Part shown: in pieces, positions 8,190 through 17,819 of the stretch | How positions within the stretch are numbered: the stretch's first letter is position 1 | Layout: the number at the start of each line of letters is the position of its first letter | The notes under the pieces: generated by a model | The model's input: only the letters and a program-made list of their open reading frames with translations | What the model was told of the DNA's origin: nothing | Database searches by the model: none | Made by a program: the position numbers and the translations under genes | NCBI RefSeq assembly: GCF_004339745.1 | Contig: NZ_SMGP01000001.1 | Span: 3,224,001-3,288,000 of the forward strand | Length of the DNA: 64,000 nt | Direction: 5' to 3' | DNA from: Paraburkholderia sp. BL9I2N2 | GTDB lineage: Bacteria; Pseudomonadota; Gammaproteobacteria; Burkholderiales; Burkholderiaceae

Positions 8190-9509
8190 ATGGCTAGTCC
8201 CGCAAATCCGCTCCACCATCCCGGCGCGGGTGCGCCGCCTTCCACCTTCGAAGAGGCGACCTACCGCAAGGTCACCTGGCGGCTCGCGCCGCTGTTGATG
8301 CTCTGTTACGTGGTCGCGTATCTCGATCGCGTCAACGTCGGTTTCGCCAAGCTGCAAATGACCAGCGATCTCGGTCTGAGCGACGCGGTCTACGGTTTCG
8401 GCGCGGGGATTTTCTTTCTCGGCTATTTCATCTTCGAAATTCCGAGCAATGTGATCCTGCATAAAGTCGGCGCACGCGTGTGGATCGCGCGGATCATGGT
8501 GTCGTGGGGCGTGATCTCCATGCTGACCATGTTCGTCACTACGCCGACCATGTTCTACGTGATGCGCTTCCTGCTCGGTCTCGCAGAAGCGGGATTTTTC
8601 CCCGGCATCATTCTGTATCTCACCTACTGGTATCCGTCGCACCGGCGCGGCCGCATGACCACCTGGTTCATGACGGCGATCGCGCTGTCGGGCGTGATCG
8701 GCGGTCCGGTGTCGGGTTATATCCTGAAGAGCTTCGACGGCGTGAACGGCTGGCATGGCTGGCAGTGGCTGTTTCTGCTCGAAGGGATTCCTTCGGTGAT
8801 CGTCGGCATCATGGTGTTCGTCATGCTGGACGATCGTATCTCGAAGGCGAAGTGGCTCACCAAGGAAGAGCAGCAATTGCTCGAACGCCACGTCTCCGCC
8901 GAAGAAGCCACCAAGCACGACATGCCGATTCGCCAGGTGCTCACGAGCGGCCGCGTGCTGATGCTGAGCCTCACGTATTTCTCGTTCGTGATGGGTCTGT
9001 ATGGCGTGAGCTTCTGGCTGCCGACCATCATCAAGGCGACCGGCGTGACGGATGCGTTCATGATCGGCCTGCTCTCGGCGGTGCCGTTCGCTGCCGCTGT
9101 GGTCGCAATGGTGTTCGTGTCGCGCAGTGCGGACCGCAAGCGGGAGCGGCGCTGGCATATTGCGTTGCCGGCGTTCGCGGGCGCAATCGGGCTCGTGCTG
9201 TCGGTCGTGTGGGCGCACAACACCGTGCTGGCGATGGCGTCGCTCACGCTCGCGACCATGGGCATTCTGACCACGCTGCCGCTGTTCTGGAGCCTGCCGA
9301 CAGCGATTCTGGCGGGCACGGGCGCCGCTGCCGGCATCGCCATGATCAATTCGATCGGCAATCTGGCGGGTTTTCTCAGCCCGTATGCGGTGGGCTGGCT
9401 CAAACAGGTGACAGCCGCGAACGACTCCGGCATGTATATGCTGGCGGCGTTCCTGGTGCTTGGCGGTCTGCTGGCGATCAGCGTGCCGGCGAAGATGGTT
9501 AATAAGTGA
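8190..9509 (+). CDS. MFS transporter, anion:cation symporter (ACS) family
   Basis: 439 residues with about 12 hydrophobic segments. The N-terminal signature YLDRVNVGFAKLQM in and after helix 1 is characteristic of the ACS family (phthalate, tartrate, glucarate and related organic anion permeases). A conserved RFLLGLAEAGFFPG segment follows in helix 4. AGAGGAGA precedes ATG 8190. It lies 155 bp after the SDR gene in the same direction, so it probably imports the carboxylate-type substrate handled by that pathway. Inner-membrane protein; substrate unknown. Confidence 0.92.
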   Translation: MASPANPLHHPGAGAPPSTFEEATYRKVTWRLAPLLMLCYVVAYLDRVNVGFAKLQMTSDLGLSDAVYGFGAGIFFLGYFIFEIPSNVILHKVGARVWIARIMVSWGVISMLTMFVTTPTMFYVMRFLLGLAEAGFFPGIILYLTYWYPSHRRGRMTTWFMTAIALSGVIGGPVSGYILKSFDGVNGWHGWQWLFLLEGIPSVIVGIMVFVMLDDRISKAKWLTKEEQQLLERHVSAEEATKHDMPIRQVLTSGRVLMLSLTYFSFVMGLYGVSFWLPTIIKATGVTDAFMIGLLSAVPFAAAVVAMVFVSRSADRKRERRWHIALPAFAGAIGLVLSVVWAHNTVLAMASLTLATMGILTTLPLFWSLPTAILAGTGAAAGIAMINSIGNLAGFLSPYAVGWLKQVTAANDSGMYMLAAFLVLGGLLAISVPAKMVNK

Positions 9510-9611
9510 GAGGGAGGCGCGGGCCTTGGCAGTGATCTACTGCTGAGGCTTTGCGTTGGTGTGCGAAGGAGCGACCACTTCATCGCTGAATATGGTGGTT
9601 TCGACAAATGT

Positions 9612-9650
9612 TGGCCGACTACTGCCGAGGGCGTGGGCGGTAGTCGGCCA
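9612..9650. repeat. 15-bp inverted repeat (stable hairpin)
   Basis: Arms 9612–9626 and 9636–9650 are complementary over 15 bp with a single G·U position and a 9-nt loop. It lies about 100 bp after the MFS stop. It lacks a T tract, so it is either an mRNA 3'-end stabiliser, a non-canonical terminator or a dispersed palindromic repeat. Confidence 0.65.
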
Positions 9651-9774
9651 GCAAGAGACAGTCGGCACATCGCGTCGAACGGCTGAGTTCCATACAAGGC
9701 AAACGGTCCCATCAGTCCGGGGCGGACTAAGCGATCAAATCAAGCATCACCGAACAGGCACAGCAGGAAGCACG

Positions 9775-9808
9775 AATAAAAAATGGCCGCAGCATCCGCT
9801 GCGGCCAT
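9775..9808 (-). terminator. Rho-independent terminator of the hem operon
   Basis: An 11-bp perfect stem (9783–9793 with 9798–9808) and a 4-nt loop. On the minus strand it is followed by TTTTTT. It lies about 75 bp beyond the hemY stop. Confidence 0.88.
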
Positions 9809-9881
9809 CAACTCATCAACCAGCAACTTCAAAGTCTCAAAGCAGCGCTTCAAGAACCACACACGCGCCGCTCAAAAACCC

Positions 9882-11072
9882 TCAAACGATATTCATCGCC
9901 AACGCACTTTCACGATAATGCTGGCTCGCCTTATCCGCATCGCCGAGTTGCTCGTGCAAACGCGCCAATGCACGATGCGAGCGAATCCTCAGCGTCTCGT
10001 TGTCCGCGAGCTTCAATGCGCGCTCAAGGAACGACTGCGCCTTGCCCCACAGTTGCTGATGCAGGCACAAGCGGCCTAGCGCAAACATCAGGTCGGCATC
10101 TTCCGGACGATCCTTCTGCCACGCTTCGGCCTTCTGAATCAGCGGCAACGCGTCGCCGCCAGCCGTATCCGGATAGCGGCGCAGCAAGCGCGCGTCCCAG
10201 TTTTGCGCCAGCGCTTCCTCGACGATCTTGCGCGCTTCCTGCGGACGGTTCAGCGCCACCAGCAGTTCGGCCGCGAGATCCGCGAGACGCGGCGAATGAC
10301 GCTCGGTGGGCGACAGCGAATTCCACAACTCCAGCAACGCATCGGCATTGTGACGCCGGTCACGCAGCAGGTTTTCCGCCGCGAGTTGGCGCAAGCGCAC
10401 CGCCACAGCCGGATGAATCGCTTCGCGTTTTTCCAGCATCTTGACGAGCTTGAGCACTTCACTCCAGTTCTTCAATTGCTGTTGCGCGCGCAACATGATC
10501 TGCTGCGCGTGAATGCGCCGCGCGCCCTGTGACTGCATTTCGGTCAGCGCCGTCAGCGCGCCGTCCGCGTCACGGCCATCGGCGCGCATGTCGGCGGTGG
10601 CCATCAGGCGTGCGTCCTGCCAGTCGGCCTCGTTGATCTGCGCGAGCCACTCGTCGCGCCGCGCATATTCATGCATGCGATGCGCCGCGGTGGCCGCGAT
10701 CAAACCCGCCGCGCCCTTGTTATCACCATTCGCGAGCGCGTCTTTGGCGGCTTTCTCAGCACGCGAAAAACGCCCCGCGTACAGATTGCCGATCGCGTCA
10801 CGCAGCGCGGCATGCGCTTTCGCGACACGCGAGCGCGCGCGATAAGCGGCCACACGTTGCGGCATGCGCCAGATATTGCGGAAGATGCGCAGCAGTGCAT
10901 ACATCAGAATGAACAACACCACCAGCCCGACCACGAACAGATTCAACGACATGTCGACGCGGTACGGCGGATAGATCAGCAGCACCTGCCCCATGTCGAA
11001 GCGTCCGACCACCGCCAGCACCACCGCGATGGCGAACAGCAACGCAAGCCATAGAAGTCCCCGGATCGCCAT
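9882..11072 (-). CDS. hemY: HemY protoheme IX biogenesis protein (TPR membrane protein)
   Basis: 396 residues. Two N-terminal membrane segments (about 4–24 and 42–65) precede a basic stretch and a long helical region of tetratricopeptide type, the known layout of proteobacterial HemY. It is anchored in the inner membrane and is linked genetically to late haem synthesis; its biochemical role is not settled. The gene starts 2 bp after the hemDX stop (TAATCATG), so translation is probably coupled. This HemY is unrelated to the Bacillus protoporphyrinogen oxidase of the same name. A terminator follows at 9775–9808. Confidence 0.93.
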   Translation of the reverse strand: MAIRGLLWLALLFAIAVVLAVVGRFDMGQVLLIYPPYRVDMSLNLFVVGLVVLFILMYALLRIFRNIWRMPQRVAAYRARSRVAKAHAALRDAIGNLYAGRFSRAEKAAKDALANGDNKGAAGLIAATAAHRMHEYARRDEWLAQINEADWQDARLMATADMRADGRDADGALTALTEMQSQGARRIHAQQIMLRAQQQLKNWSEVLKLVKMLEKREAIHPAVAVRLRQLAAENLLRDRRHNADALLELWNSLSPTERHSPRLADLAAELLVALNRPQEARKIVEEALAQNWDARLLRRYPDTAGGDALPLIQKAEAWQKDRPEDADLMFALGRLCLHQQLWGKAQSFLERALKLADNETLRIRSHRALARLHEQLGDADKASQHYRESALAMNIV

Positions 11073-11074
11073 GA

Positions 11075-13093
11075 TTAACCTCGGCTCCGGTATTGATTGA
11101 CGGCCTGCAGGCTCGTGTTCAGATTCGGCAGTTCAACCGCGGCCGAGCCCGCCTCCACCTGCTTGACGAGATCGGTCACGGTTTGCGTCTTCTTCGACGA
11201 GTTGTCGAAGTAACGCGTGAGCGCATTCTCCGCCGCCTGCAGGTCGGACTTCAGCGTGGTCTCGTTGCGCGAGAGCAAGGCGAGACGCGCCGACAGCAAA
11301 CGCAGCTTGAGATTCTCGCGTACGAAGTAGCCCTCGTCGGGCGTGACCAGCATCGCGTCGGCATTGTCGATGCGGCGCACCTGCACGAGGCTCGTCAACT
11401 GCTGGCCGATGCCGGTGGTCACTTCACGCCACCACACCTTCCAGCGCGGCTCGCCGGTGGCCGCGGCCACCTTGGCCGTGTCGGCCCACGTCGCGGCTTG
11501 CGGCGTGGCATGGGCGATCGGTGCTTCGCCCGAGAGCGGCAGGCTGTCGACCTGGTCGATCGCGTTGTCGAGCTTGATGGCCATGCCCGTGAGATCGGTG
11601 GAAGGCGCGGCCTTCAGCTTGTCGATGTCTTGCGCGATCGCCTTGCGCACGGTGACCGCCTGCGGGCTGTCCGAGGCGGCGAGACGCGTGTCGGCGCTTT
11701 GCAGCGCGAACAGCGCGAGCTGCGTGTTGCCGGTGAGCTGCAACTGCTGGCTGGCGGCGGAGAGCATCTGGCCGACTTCGGCAAGGGTCCAGTCGTCGCG
11801 ATTGCGCGCAAGATCCGCGTATTGCTGCTGCAGCGCCTGCTGCCCGGCCTGCGCATCGGCGAGCTTGCCTTCGAGTTGCGCGACCTGCGAGTCCGACTGA
11901 TGCACGGTGGCGAGCGCCTGTTCCGTCTTGATGCGCAGCTCGTTGGTCTGCGTGTCGTTGGCTTGCTGGCGCTGCACGATCTGCTGCTCGGTGCGCTCCA
12001 CCTTGCGATTGAGCGCATAGCCGCCCACGCCCGCGGCACAAGCAATGATCACGACGACAAACCACAGCAGCGGTCCGCTCGCGCTATGGCGCTTTTGCGC
12101 TTCGTAGGGCGTGAAGGGTTGATTCGGCGGCAACGCAGTGGTCGCGGCCGGCTGGGGTGAAGCGTTCGTGGATGCGTTCGTTTCAGTCATGCGTGATTTA
12201 GCCGGTGAATGAGCCGGGTTGGACGGTACCGGTTGGACTACGGTCGGGACGGCGGCAATCAGCGCGCGGGCAATGCGCTCATCGCCCGCGCCGGACACCG
12301 TAATGCTATCAAAACCCAATGCCCGCGCGGTCTGCGCGATACGGGGATGCGGCGTGACGAGCGCGGCGCGTTTGAGCTGCGCGATTTCGTCGGCGGTGAG
12401 GTGGTCTTGCGCCAGCTCGTGCAGATTGCGCACGCCTTCGGAACTGGTGAGTAGCCAGACGTGCGGCACGCCCGCGAGCAACTCGTGCACGCGCGCCCAG
12501 CCGCCGATCGACGGCTCCGGCACGAGGCGGCGGTACGCCGCGACGGTGTCGACTTCGGCACCGGCTTCGCGCAGCCGGTCGGCGAGCCACTCGCGGCCGC
12601 CGTCACCGCGTACGATCAGCACACGCTTGCCTTCGAGGCTGGTCGCGTCGAGCGCGCTGTCGATCGCCGCAAAGAGACCTTCGGAATCGAAGCGAGCGGT
12701 GTCTTCATCCGCGCCGGACGGCGGACTGATCACCTTGTAGGCAGGTGCGGCCACGCCGTGGCGCGCCAGCGCCTGCACGCTGCCCGGCCCGACGACGCCG
12801 ATCGGCAGCGCATGCGGCCAGATCGCATCGCTGCGGGCAAACGCGTGATCGACGGCATTCGGCGACACGAACACGACGAGCGCATAGCGTTCGAGCGAGG
12901 CCAACGCGGCGCGCAACGGCGCCTCGTCGGTGACGGGCGCGATGTCTATCAGCGGAAAGTCGAGCGTGGCGATGCCGGCCGCGGCGAGTCGCGCGATCAG
13001 TTCGTTCGACTGACCGGCCGGTCGCGTAATCACGACCGTGAACGCCGCCTTGTCGACGGATGGGGATGTGTTGCCGGGGATATCGGCCGCCAT
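11075..13093 (-). CDS. hemDX: Fused uroporphyrinogen-III synthase (HemD) / HemX membrane protein
   Basis: 672 residues. Residues about 10–265 form a HemD domain (VVITRPAGQSNELIARL at the start; VWLLTSSEGVRNL later), which cyclises hydroxymethylbilane to uroporphyrinogen III. From about residue 302 a HemX-like part begins: a proline/alanine-rich segment, one membrane helix (about 340–362, LLWFVVVIIACAAGVGGYA), a coiled coil rich in Q and E, and a long helical domain. HemX is often annotated as a uroporphyrin-III C-methyltransferase, but no methyltransferase motif is visible here. Start ATG 13093 overlaps the hemC stop (TGATG). A separate in-frame ATG at 12190 (MTETNAS) is where HemX starts in bacteria with split genes; no stop separates the two here. 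Confidence 0.9.
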   Translation of the reverse strand: MAADIPGNTSPSVDKAAFTVVITRPAGQSNELIARLAAAGIATLDFPLIDIAPVTDEAPLRAALASLERYALVVFVSPNAVDHAFARSDAIWPHALPIGVVGPGSVQALARHGVAAPAYKVISPPSGADEDTARFDSEGLFAAIDSALDATSLEGKRVLIVRGDGGREWLADRLREAGAEVDTVAAYRRLVPEPSIGGWARVHELLAGVPHVWLLTSSEGVRNLHELAQDHLTADEIAQLKRAALVTPHPRIAQTARALGFDSITVSGAGDERIARALIAAVPTVVQPVPSNPAHSPAKSRMTETNASTNASPQPAATTALPPNQPFTPYEAQKRHSASGPLLWFVVVIIACAAGVGGYALNRKVERTEQQIVQRQQANDTQTNELRIKTEQALATVHQSDSQVAQLEGKLADAQAGQQALQQQYADLARNRDDWTLAEVGQMLSAASQQLQLTGNTQLALFALQSADTRLAASDSPQAVTVRKAIAQDIDKLKAAPSTDLTGMAIKLDNAIDQVDSLPLSGEAPIAHATPQAATWADTAKVAAATGEPRWKVWWREVTTGIGQQLTSLVQVRRIDNADAMLVTPDEGYFVRENLKLRLLSARLALLSRNETTLKSDLQAAENALTRYFDNSSKKTQTVTDLVKQVEAGSAAVELPNLNTSLQAVNQYRSRG

Positions 13094-14121
13094 CACTCGC
13101 CGGTCGCCGCGCTGTCCGGCGCGCCGTCTTGCGCCGTGCCCTGCTTCGCAGCGGCGGGACCGCTGGCGGTGCTGAGCGCGCGAACGATGTCCATCGCGCC
13201 TTGCTGTTCGAGCGCGCTCGCCACTTCCTGGCCGAGCGCGACGGCGCGTTCGACGCTGGGCGCGGGCGCCGACGCCTGTGCGCTCAGCACACGCTGCCCG
13301 TCGGGCGTGGCGACGATGCCGCGCAGATGCAGCGCGCCGTCGCGCCACATGGCATACGCGGCGAGCGGCACTTCGCAGCTGCCGCCGAGCGCGCGCGAGA
13401 CCATGCGCTCCGCTTCGACGGCGGCTGCCGTGTGGTCGTGATGCAACGGTGCGAGCCATGCCGCGAGGTCTGCGCGGTCGGCGCGAATCTCGATGCCGAG
13501 CGCGCCCTGGCCCGCCGCGGGCAGGCTGTCTTCGGGATCGAGCAGCGCGCGGATGCGCTCGCCCAGACCCAGCCGCTTCAGACCGGCTGCGGCCAGAATG
13601 ATCGCCGCGTAATCGCCGCGATCGAGTTTCGACAGACGCGTATCAAGGTTGCCGCGCAACGGCCGCACTTCGAGGTGCGGATAACGCATGCGCAGCATGG
13701 CCTCGCGGCGCAGGCTGGAGGTGCCGACCACGGCGCCGGCCGGCAGTGCGGCGAGCGAATCGTAGTCGTTGGAGACCAGCGCGTCGCGCGGATCTTCGCG
13801 CTCCATGATGGTGGACAGCGCAAAGCCTTCGGGCAATTCCATCGGCACGTCTTTGAGCGAGTGCACGGCGAGGTCGGCGCGGCCGTCGGCGAGCGCGGCT
13901 TCAAGTTCCTTCACGAAGAGGCCCTTACCACCAACCTTCGACAAAGTGCGATCGAGAATTTGATCGCCACGTGTTGTCATTCCGAGGATTTTTACGTCAC
14001 AAGATGGATATAATTTGTGCAGCGCACATCGCACATGCTCCGCTTGCCACATGGCCAGGCGGCTTTCTCGCGACGCAATCACAAGCGTGTGGGGTGGCGT
14101 GGAAAACGTCTCGGTGTTCAT
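13093..14121 (-). CDS. hemC: Porphobilinogen deaminase (hydroxymethylbilane synthase)
   Basis: 342 residues. It polymerises four porphobilinogens into hydroxymethylbilane, using a covalently bound dipyrromethane cofactor. The N-terminal [12 protein letters not shown], the VHSLKDVP segment and the cofactor-binding cysteine in [13 protein letters not shown] are present. Start at ATG 14121 ([12 protein letters not shown]); the longer open frame upstream is not supported. First gene of hemC–hemDX–hemY; a plausible promoter lies at 14160–14186. The C-terminal tail beyond residue 310 is alanine-rich and slightly longer than in E. coli. Confidence 0.95.
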   Translation of the reverse strand: MNTETFSTPPHTLVIASRESRLAMWQAEHVRCALHKLYPSCDVKILGMTTRGDQILDRTLSKVGGKGLFVKELEAALADGRADLAVHSLKDVPMELPEGFALSTIMEREDPRDALVSNDYDSLAALPAGAVVGTSSLRREAMLRMRYPHLEVRPLRGNLDTRLSKLDRGDYAAIILAAAGLKRLGLGERIRALLDPEDSLPAAGQGALGIEIRADRADLAAWLAPLHHDHTAAAVEAERMVSRALGGSCEVPLAAYAMWRDGALHLRGIVATPDGQRVLSAQASAPAPSVERAVALGQEVASALEQQGAMDIVRALSTASGPAAAKQGTAQDGAPDSAATGE

Positions 14122-14159
14122 TAGCTTGCTGATCGAATGACGGGATGTAATAACAAACA

Positions 14160-14186
14160 ATGTTAGCACGCGCCCTTGTGTCTCAA
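14160..14186 (-). promoter_or_regulatory. Candidate sigma-70 promoter of hemC
   Basis: On the minus strand TTGAGA (14186–14181) and TAACAT (14165–14160) are separated by 15 bp, about 40 bp upstream of the hemC ATG. Spacing is short, so confidence is moderate. Confidence 0.45.
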
Positions 14187-14450
14187 GACGCGGCGGAGCG
14201 CCGTGCTGAAGCGGTATCGATGGAGGAGACGGGCTTCGCGCTGCGCGCGCCTGCCCCATCCCAGCCTGTTCACGCACGGTCGTTCGCGCACCGGGCCGCC
14301 GCATGCGGGATGATGCAATGCGGCCTGACGTGGCTCAGGTGCCGCAGGTGCCTCGAACAAGTGTCGTGCGGATGCGCGGCACCGTTCAGGCGCACAGTCT
14401 CCTCTCAGGCGTATCGCCATCGGCGCATACCGTTTCGCGCGGTTCCCTTT

Positions 14451-14495
14451 GCAGTTCACGTTGCAGTTCATAGTGCAGTTCCGCAGTAGCAGTTC
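14451..14495 (+). repeat. Four GCAGTTC direct repeats upstream of ppc
   Basis: GCAGTTC occurs at 14451, 14463, 14475 and 14489, i.e. at 12-, 12- and 14-bp steps on one face of the helix. They end 39 bp before the ppc start. They could be an iterated regulator site or a replication-slippage remnant. Confidence 0.7.
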
Positions 14496-14534
14496 ATCAC
14501 TCAACAGACCCTGGCTTCCCTGAGGAAACCCATC

Positions 14535-17500
14535 GTGACGTCTTCCGGATCGGCGCGCCCTGCCCGCCGCAACACTGCATCGCCCAACGCTCGCGCGGCC
14601 GACGCCGCCAAGCCCGCCGCCTCTGCCGCCGCCGCTGCTGGGCCGACATCGGCCAAACGCGCCGGCAAACCCGCTCAGGCTGCTCACGCTGCCAAAGCCG
14701 GCAAGGCCGCCAAAACCTCCACGCCCGTCAAGACGGACAAGACCGTGAAGGCAGTCAAAACGGATAAGACGACGCAAGCCGCATCCGCCGCCAAGGCGCA
14801 AAAGGCCGCCAAGGGCGGCGCCACGAAGATCAAGGTCGTCGCCGACGCGCCGCAAGCGCCCGCGCTGCAGGCTGTGCCAGATGAATCGTCCAGCGCCGCG
14901 CCTTCTTCCGCGTCCGCGCCGAAGAACAACGGCCGCACGCGCGAGGACAAGGACCATCCGCTGTTCCAGGACATCCGCTATCTCGGACGCCTGCTCGGCG
15001 ACGTGCTGCGCGAGCAGGAAGGCGACGCGGTGTTCGACGTCGTCGAAACGATCCGTCAGACCGCCGTGCGCTTTCGCCGCGAAGACGACAGCGCCGCCGC
15101 GCAAACGCTCGACAAGAAACTGCGCTCGCTGAGCCCGGAGCAAACGGTCAGCGTGGTGCGCGCGTTCAGCTACTTTTCGCATCTCGCGAACATTGCTGAA
15201 GACCGCCACCGCAATCGCCGCCACCGGATTCACGCGCTGGCCGGCTCGACCTCGCAACCGGGCACGATCGCCCACGCGCTCGAGCGGCTCGTCGAGGCCA
15301 ACGCGGCCGCCACGCCGGTGCTGCAGCAGTTCTTCAACAACGCGTTGATCGTGCCGGTGCTGACCGCGCACCCGACCGAGGTGCAGCGCAAGAGCATTCT
15401 CGACGCGCAGCACGACGTCGCGCGTCTGCTCGCCGAACGCGACCAGCAGTTGACCGACCGCGAACGCGCGCACAACGAAGCGATGCTGCGCGCCCGCGTC
15501 ACGTCGCTGTGGCAAACGCGCATGCTGCGTGATTCGCGCCTTTCCGTGGCCGACGAAATCGAGAACGCGCTGTCGTACTACCGCGCCACCTTCCTCGAAG
15601 AAATCCCGGCGCTCTACGCCGATATCGAAGAAGCGCTCACCGAACACGGCATCGACGCGCGCCTGCCGCCGTTCTTCCAGATGGGCAGCTGGATCGGCGG
15701 CGACCGCGACGGCAATCCGAACGTTACGGCCGAGACGCTCGAAAACGCGATCACCCGCCAGGCCGCGGTGATCTTCGAGCATTACATGGAGCAGGTGCAC
15801 AAGCTCGGCGCCGAGTTGTCGGTGTCGAACCTGCTGGCCGGCGCCAGCGACGCCCTGAAGGAACTCGCCGCCGCCTCGCCCGACCAGTCGCCGCATCGCA
15901 CCGACGAGCCGTATCGCCGGGCATTGATCGGCATGTACACGCGGCTCGCGGCAAGCGCGCGCGTGCGCCTCGGTGAAGGCAGTGTGCCGGTGCGCAGCGC
16001 GGGCCGCGGCGCGGCGCCGATACGCGCCAAGCCGTACGGCGATTCGTCCGAATTCGAGCGCGACCTGCACGTGCTGATCGATTCGCTCGCCGAACATCAC
16101 GGCGCGCCGCTCGCCGCACCGCGTCTGTCACCGCTCGCGCGCGCCGCCGAAGTGTTCGGCTTCCATCTGGCGAGTATCGACTTGCGCCAGAGCTCCGACA
16201 TTCACGAAGCGGTGATCGCCGAACTGCTCAAGCGCGCGGGCGTCGTAGACGACTACGCGGCGCTCACGGAAGAAGAAAAACTCAAGGTGCTGCTCGCCGA
16301 ACTGGCGCAGCCGCGTTCGTTGCGCCTGCCATACGCGGAGTACTCCGATCTCGTGAAGAGCGAACTCGGCGTGCTCGAAGAAGCGCGTATCACGCGCGAA
16401 AAATTCGGCGCGCGTGCGGTGCGCAACTACATCATCTCGCACACGGAGACCGTGAGCGATCTGGTCGAAGTGATGTTGCTGCAAAAGGAAACCGGCCTGC
16501 TGCACGGACGTCTAGGCGATGCGAACGATCCGGCGCAGGCGGGCCTGATGGTGATCCCGCTGTTCGAGACGATCCCCGACTTGCGCAACGCACCGCACAT
16601 CATGCGCGATCTGATCGCGCTGCCGGGCGTCGACGCGCTGATCGAACATCAGGGCAACGAGCAGGAAGTGATGCTCGGCTATTCGGACAGCAACAAGGAC
16701 GGCGGCTTCCTCACGTCGAACTGGGAGCTGTACCGCGCCGAACTCGCGCTGGTGTCGCTCTTCAACGAACGCGGCGTGACGCTGCGGCTGTTCCATGGAC
16801 GCGGAGGCACCGTGGGCCGCGGCGGCGGTCCGACCTATCAGGCGATTCTGTCGCAGCCGCCGGGCACCGTCGACGGCCAGATCCGTTTGACCGAGCAGGG
16901 CGAAGTGATCGCGAGCAAGTTCGGCAATCCGGAGATCGGCCGGCGCAATCTGGAGACGGTGGTCGCCGCGACGCTCGAAGCGTCGTTGCTGCCGCACGGC
17001 ATTGCGCCGGCGCAACTGCCCGCGTTCGAAGAAACGATGCAGCAGTTGTCCGACGCCGCAATGGCGTCCTACCGCGCGCTGGTCTACGAAACGCCGGGCT
17101 TCAAGGAGTATTTCTTCGAATCGACGCCGATCGCGGAGATCGCGGAGTTGAACATCGGCAGCCGGCCGGCCTCGCGCAAACTGCAGGACCCGAAGCAGCG
17201 CAAGATCGAAGATCTGCGCGCGATTCCGTGGGGCTTCTCATGGGGCCAATGCCGTTTGCTGTTGACCGGCTGGTACGGGTTCGGCAGCGCGGTGGCCGCG
17301 CATCTGGACAGCGCGCCGAGCGACGCCGAACGCACGCGCCGTCTCGCGCTGCTGAAGAAAATGCACAAGACGTGGCCGTTCTTCTCGAACCTGCTGTCGA
17401 ACATGGACATGGTGCTGGCGAAGACCGACCTCGCGGTCGCTTCGCGCTACGCCGCGCTCGTATCCGACAAGAAACTGCGCAAGCACGTGTTCGAGCGGAT

Positions 17501-17744
17501 CGTCGCGGAATGGGAGCGCACGTCGAAGGTGTTGTCGGAGATTACGGGCAAGAGTGAGCGGCTCGCGGAGAACCCGCTGCTCGCGCGTTCGATCAAGAAC
17601 CGCTTTCCGTATCTCGATCCACTCAATCACTTGCAGGTGGAGTTGCTCAAGCGTCACCGCGGCGGCGACACCAACGCGCGCGTGCGGCGCGGGATTCATT
17701 TGAGCATCAACGGGATTGCGGCCGGCTTGCGCAATACAGGCTAA
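14535..17744 (+). CDS. ppc: Phosphoenolpyruvate carboxylase with lysine/alanine-rich N-terminal extension
   Basis: 1069 residues. The enzyme carboxylates PEP to oxaloacetate (anaplerosis). The catalytic core starts near residue 137 ([20 protein letters not shown]) and includes [11 protein letters not shown], the glycine-rich loop [27 protein letters not shown], and the terminal NTG that is typical of the family. Residues 1–135 are an added low-complexity region rich in K, A, T and P with repeats such as KAAKT and VKTDKT, resembling bacterial histone H1-like tails. E. coli Ppc is 883 residues, so the extension is large. Start at ATG 14535 after GAGGAAACCCATC. A strong terminator follows. Confidence 0.95.
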   Translation: MTSSGSARPARRNTASPNARAADAAKPAASAAAAAGPTSAKRAGKPAQAAHAAKAGKAAKTSTPVKTDKTVKAVKTDKTTQAASAAKAQKAAKGGATKIKVVADAPQAPALQAVPDESSSAAPSSASAPKNNGRTREDKDHPLFQDIRYLGRLLGDVLREQEGDAVFDVVETIRQTAVRFRREDDSAAAQTLDKKLRSLSPEQTVSVVRAFSYFSHLANIAEDRHRNRRHRIHALAGSTSQPGTIAHALERLVEANAAATPVLQQFFNNALIVPVLTAHPTEVQRKSILDAQHDVARLLAERDQQLTDRERAHNEAMLRARVTSLWQTRMLRDSRLSVADEIENALSYYRATFLEEIPALYADIEEALTEHGIDARLPPFFQMGSWIGGDRDGNPNVTAETLENAITRQAAVIFEHYMEQVHKLGAELSVSNLLAGASDALKELAAASPDQSPHRTDEPYRRALIGMYTRLAASARVRLGEGSVPVRSAGRGAAPIRAKPYGDSSEFERDLHVLIDSLAEHHGAPLAAPRLSPLARAAEVFGFHLASIDLRQSSDIHEAVIAELLKRAGVVDDYAALTEEEKLKVLLAELAQPRSLRLPYAEYSDLVKSELGVLEEARITREKFGARAVRNYIISHTETVSDLVEVMLLQKETGLLHGRLGDANDPAQAGLMVIPLFETIPDLRNAPHIMRDLIALPGVDALIEHQGNEQEVMLGYSDSNKDGGFLTSNWELYRAELALVSLFNERGVTLRLFHGRGGTVGRGGGPTYQAILSQPPGTVDGQIRLTEQGEVIASKFGNPEIGRRNLETVVAATLEASLLPHGIAPAQLPAFEETMQQLSDAAMASYRALVYETPGFKEYFFESTPIAEIAELNIGSRPASRKLQDPKQRKIEDLRAIPWGFSWGQCRLLLTGWYGFGSAVAAHLDSAPSDAERTRRLALLKKMHKTWPFFSNLLSNMDMVLAKTDLAVASRYAALVSDKKLRKHVFERIVAEWERTSKVLSEITGKSERLAENPLLARSIKNRFPYLDPLNHLQVELLKRHRGGDTNARVRRGIHLSINGIAAGLRNTG

Positions 17745-17780
17745 GCGCGAACGCAATTCATCACACGCATTTGAGCACTC

Positions 17781-17819
17781 AAGCCGTGCGCGACGTAGTT
17801 CGTCGCGCACGGCTTTTTT
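17781..17819 (+). terminator. Rho-independent terminator of ppc
   Basis: A perfect 15-bp stem (17781–17795 with 17801–17815), 5-nt loop and T run. It abuts the stop of the convergent methyltransferase gene. Confidence 0.9.

Larger units (their letters stand above)
9510..9881. other. Intergenic region between the MFS gene and hemY
   Basis: 372 bp between convergent genes. It holds a large inverted repeat (9612–9650) and the hemY terminator (9775–9808). No supported gene. Confidence 0.6.
14122..14534. other. Divergent intergenic region hemC / ppc
   Basis: 413 bp between the divergent hemC and ppc starts. It holds a candidate hemC promoter (14160–14186), a cluster of four GCAGTTC repeats (14451–14495), and a GAGGAAACCCATC segment just before the ppc start. 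Open frames within it lack family resemblance and are not accepted. Confidence 0.6.

Noticed and set aside
14163..16100. Long minus-strand frame (645 codons) opposite ppc
   Set aside because: Shadow of the ppc reading frame; histidine/arginine-rich with no domain. Similar long shadows lie opposite zwf, fliD, the MHS gene and the ClC gene.
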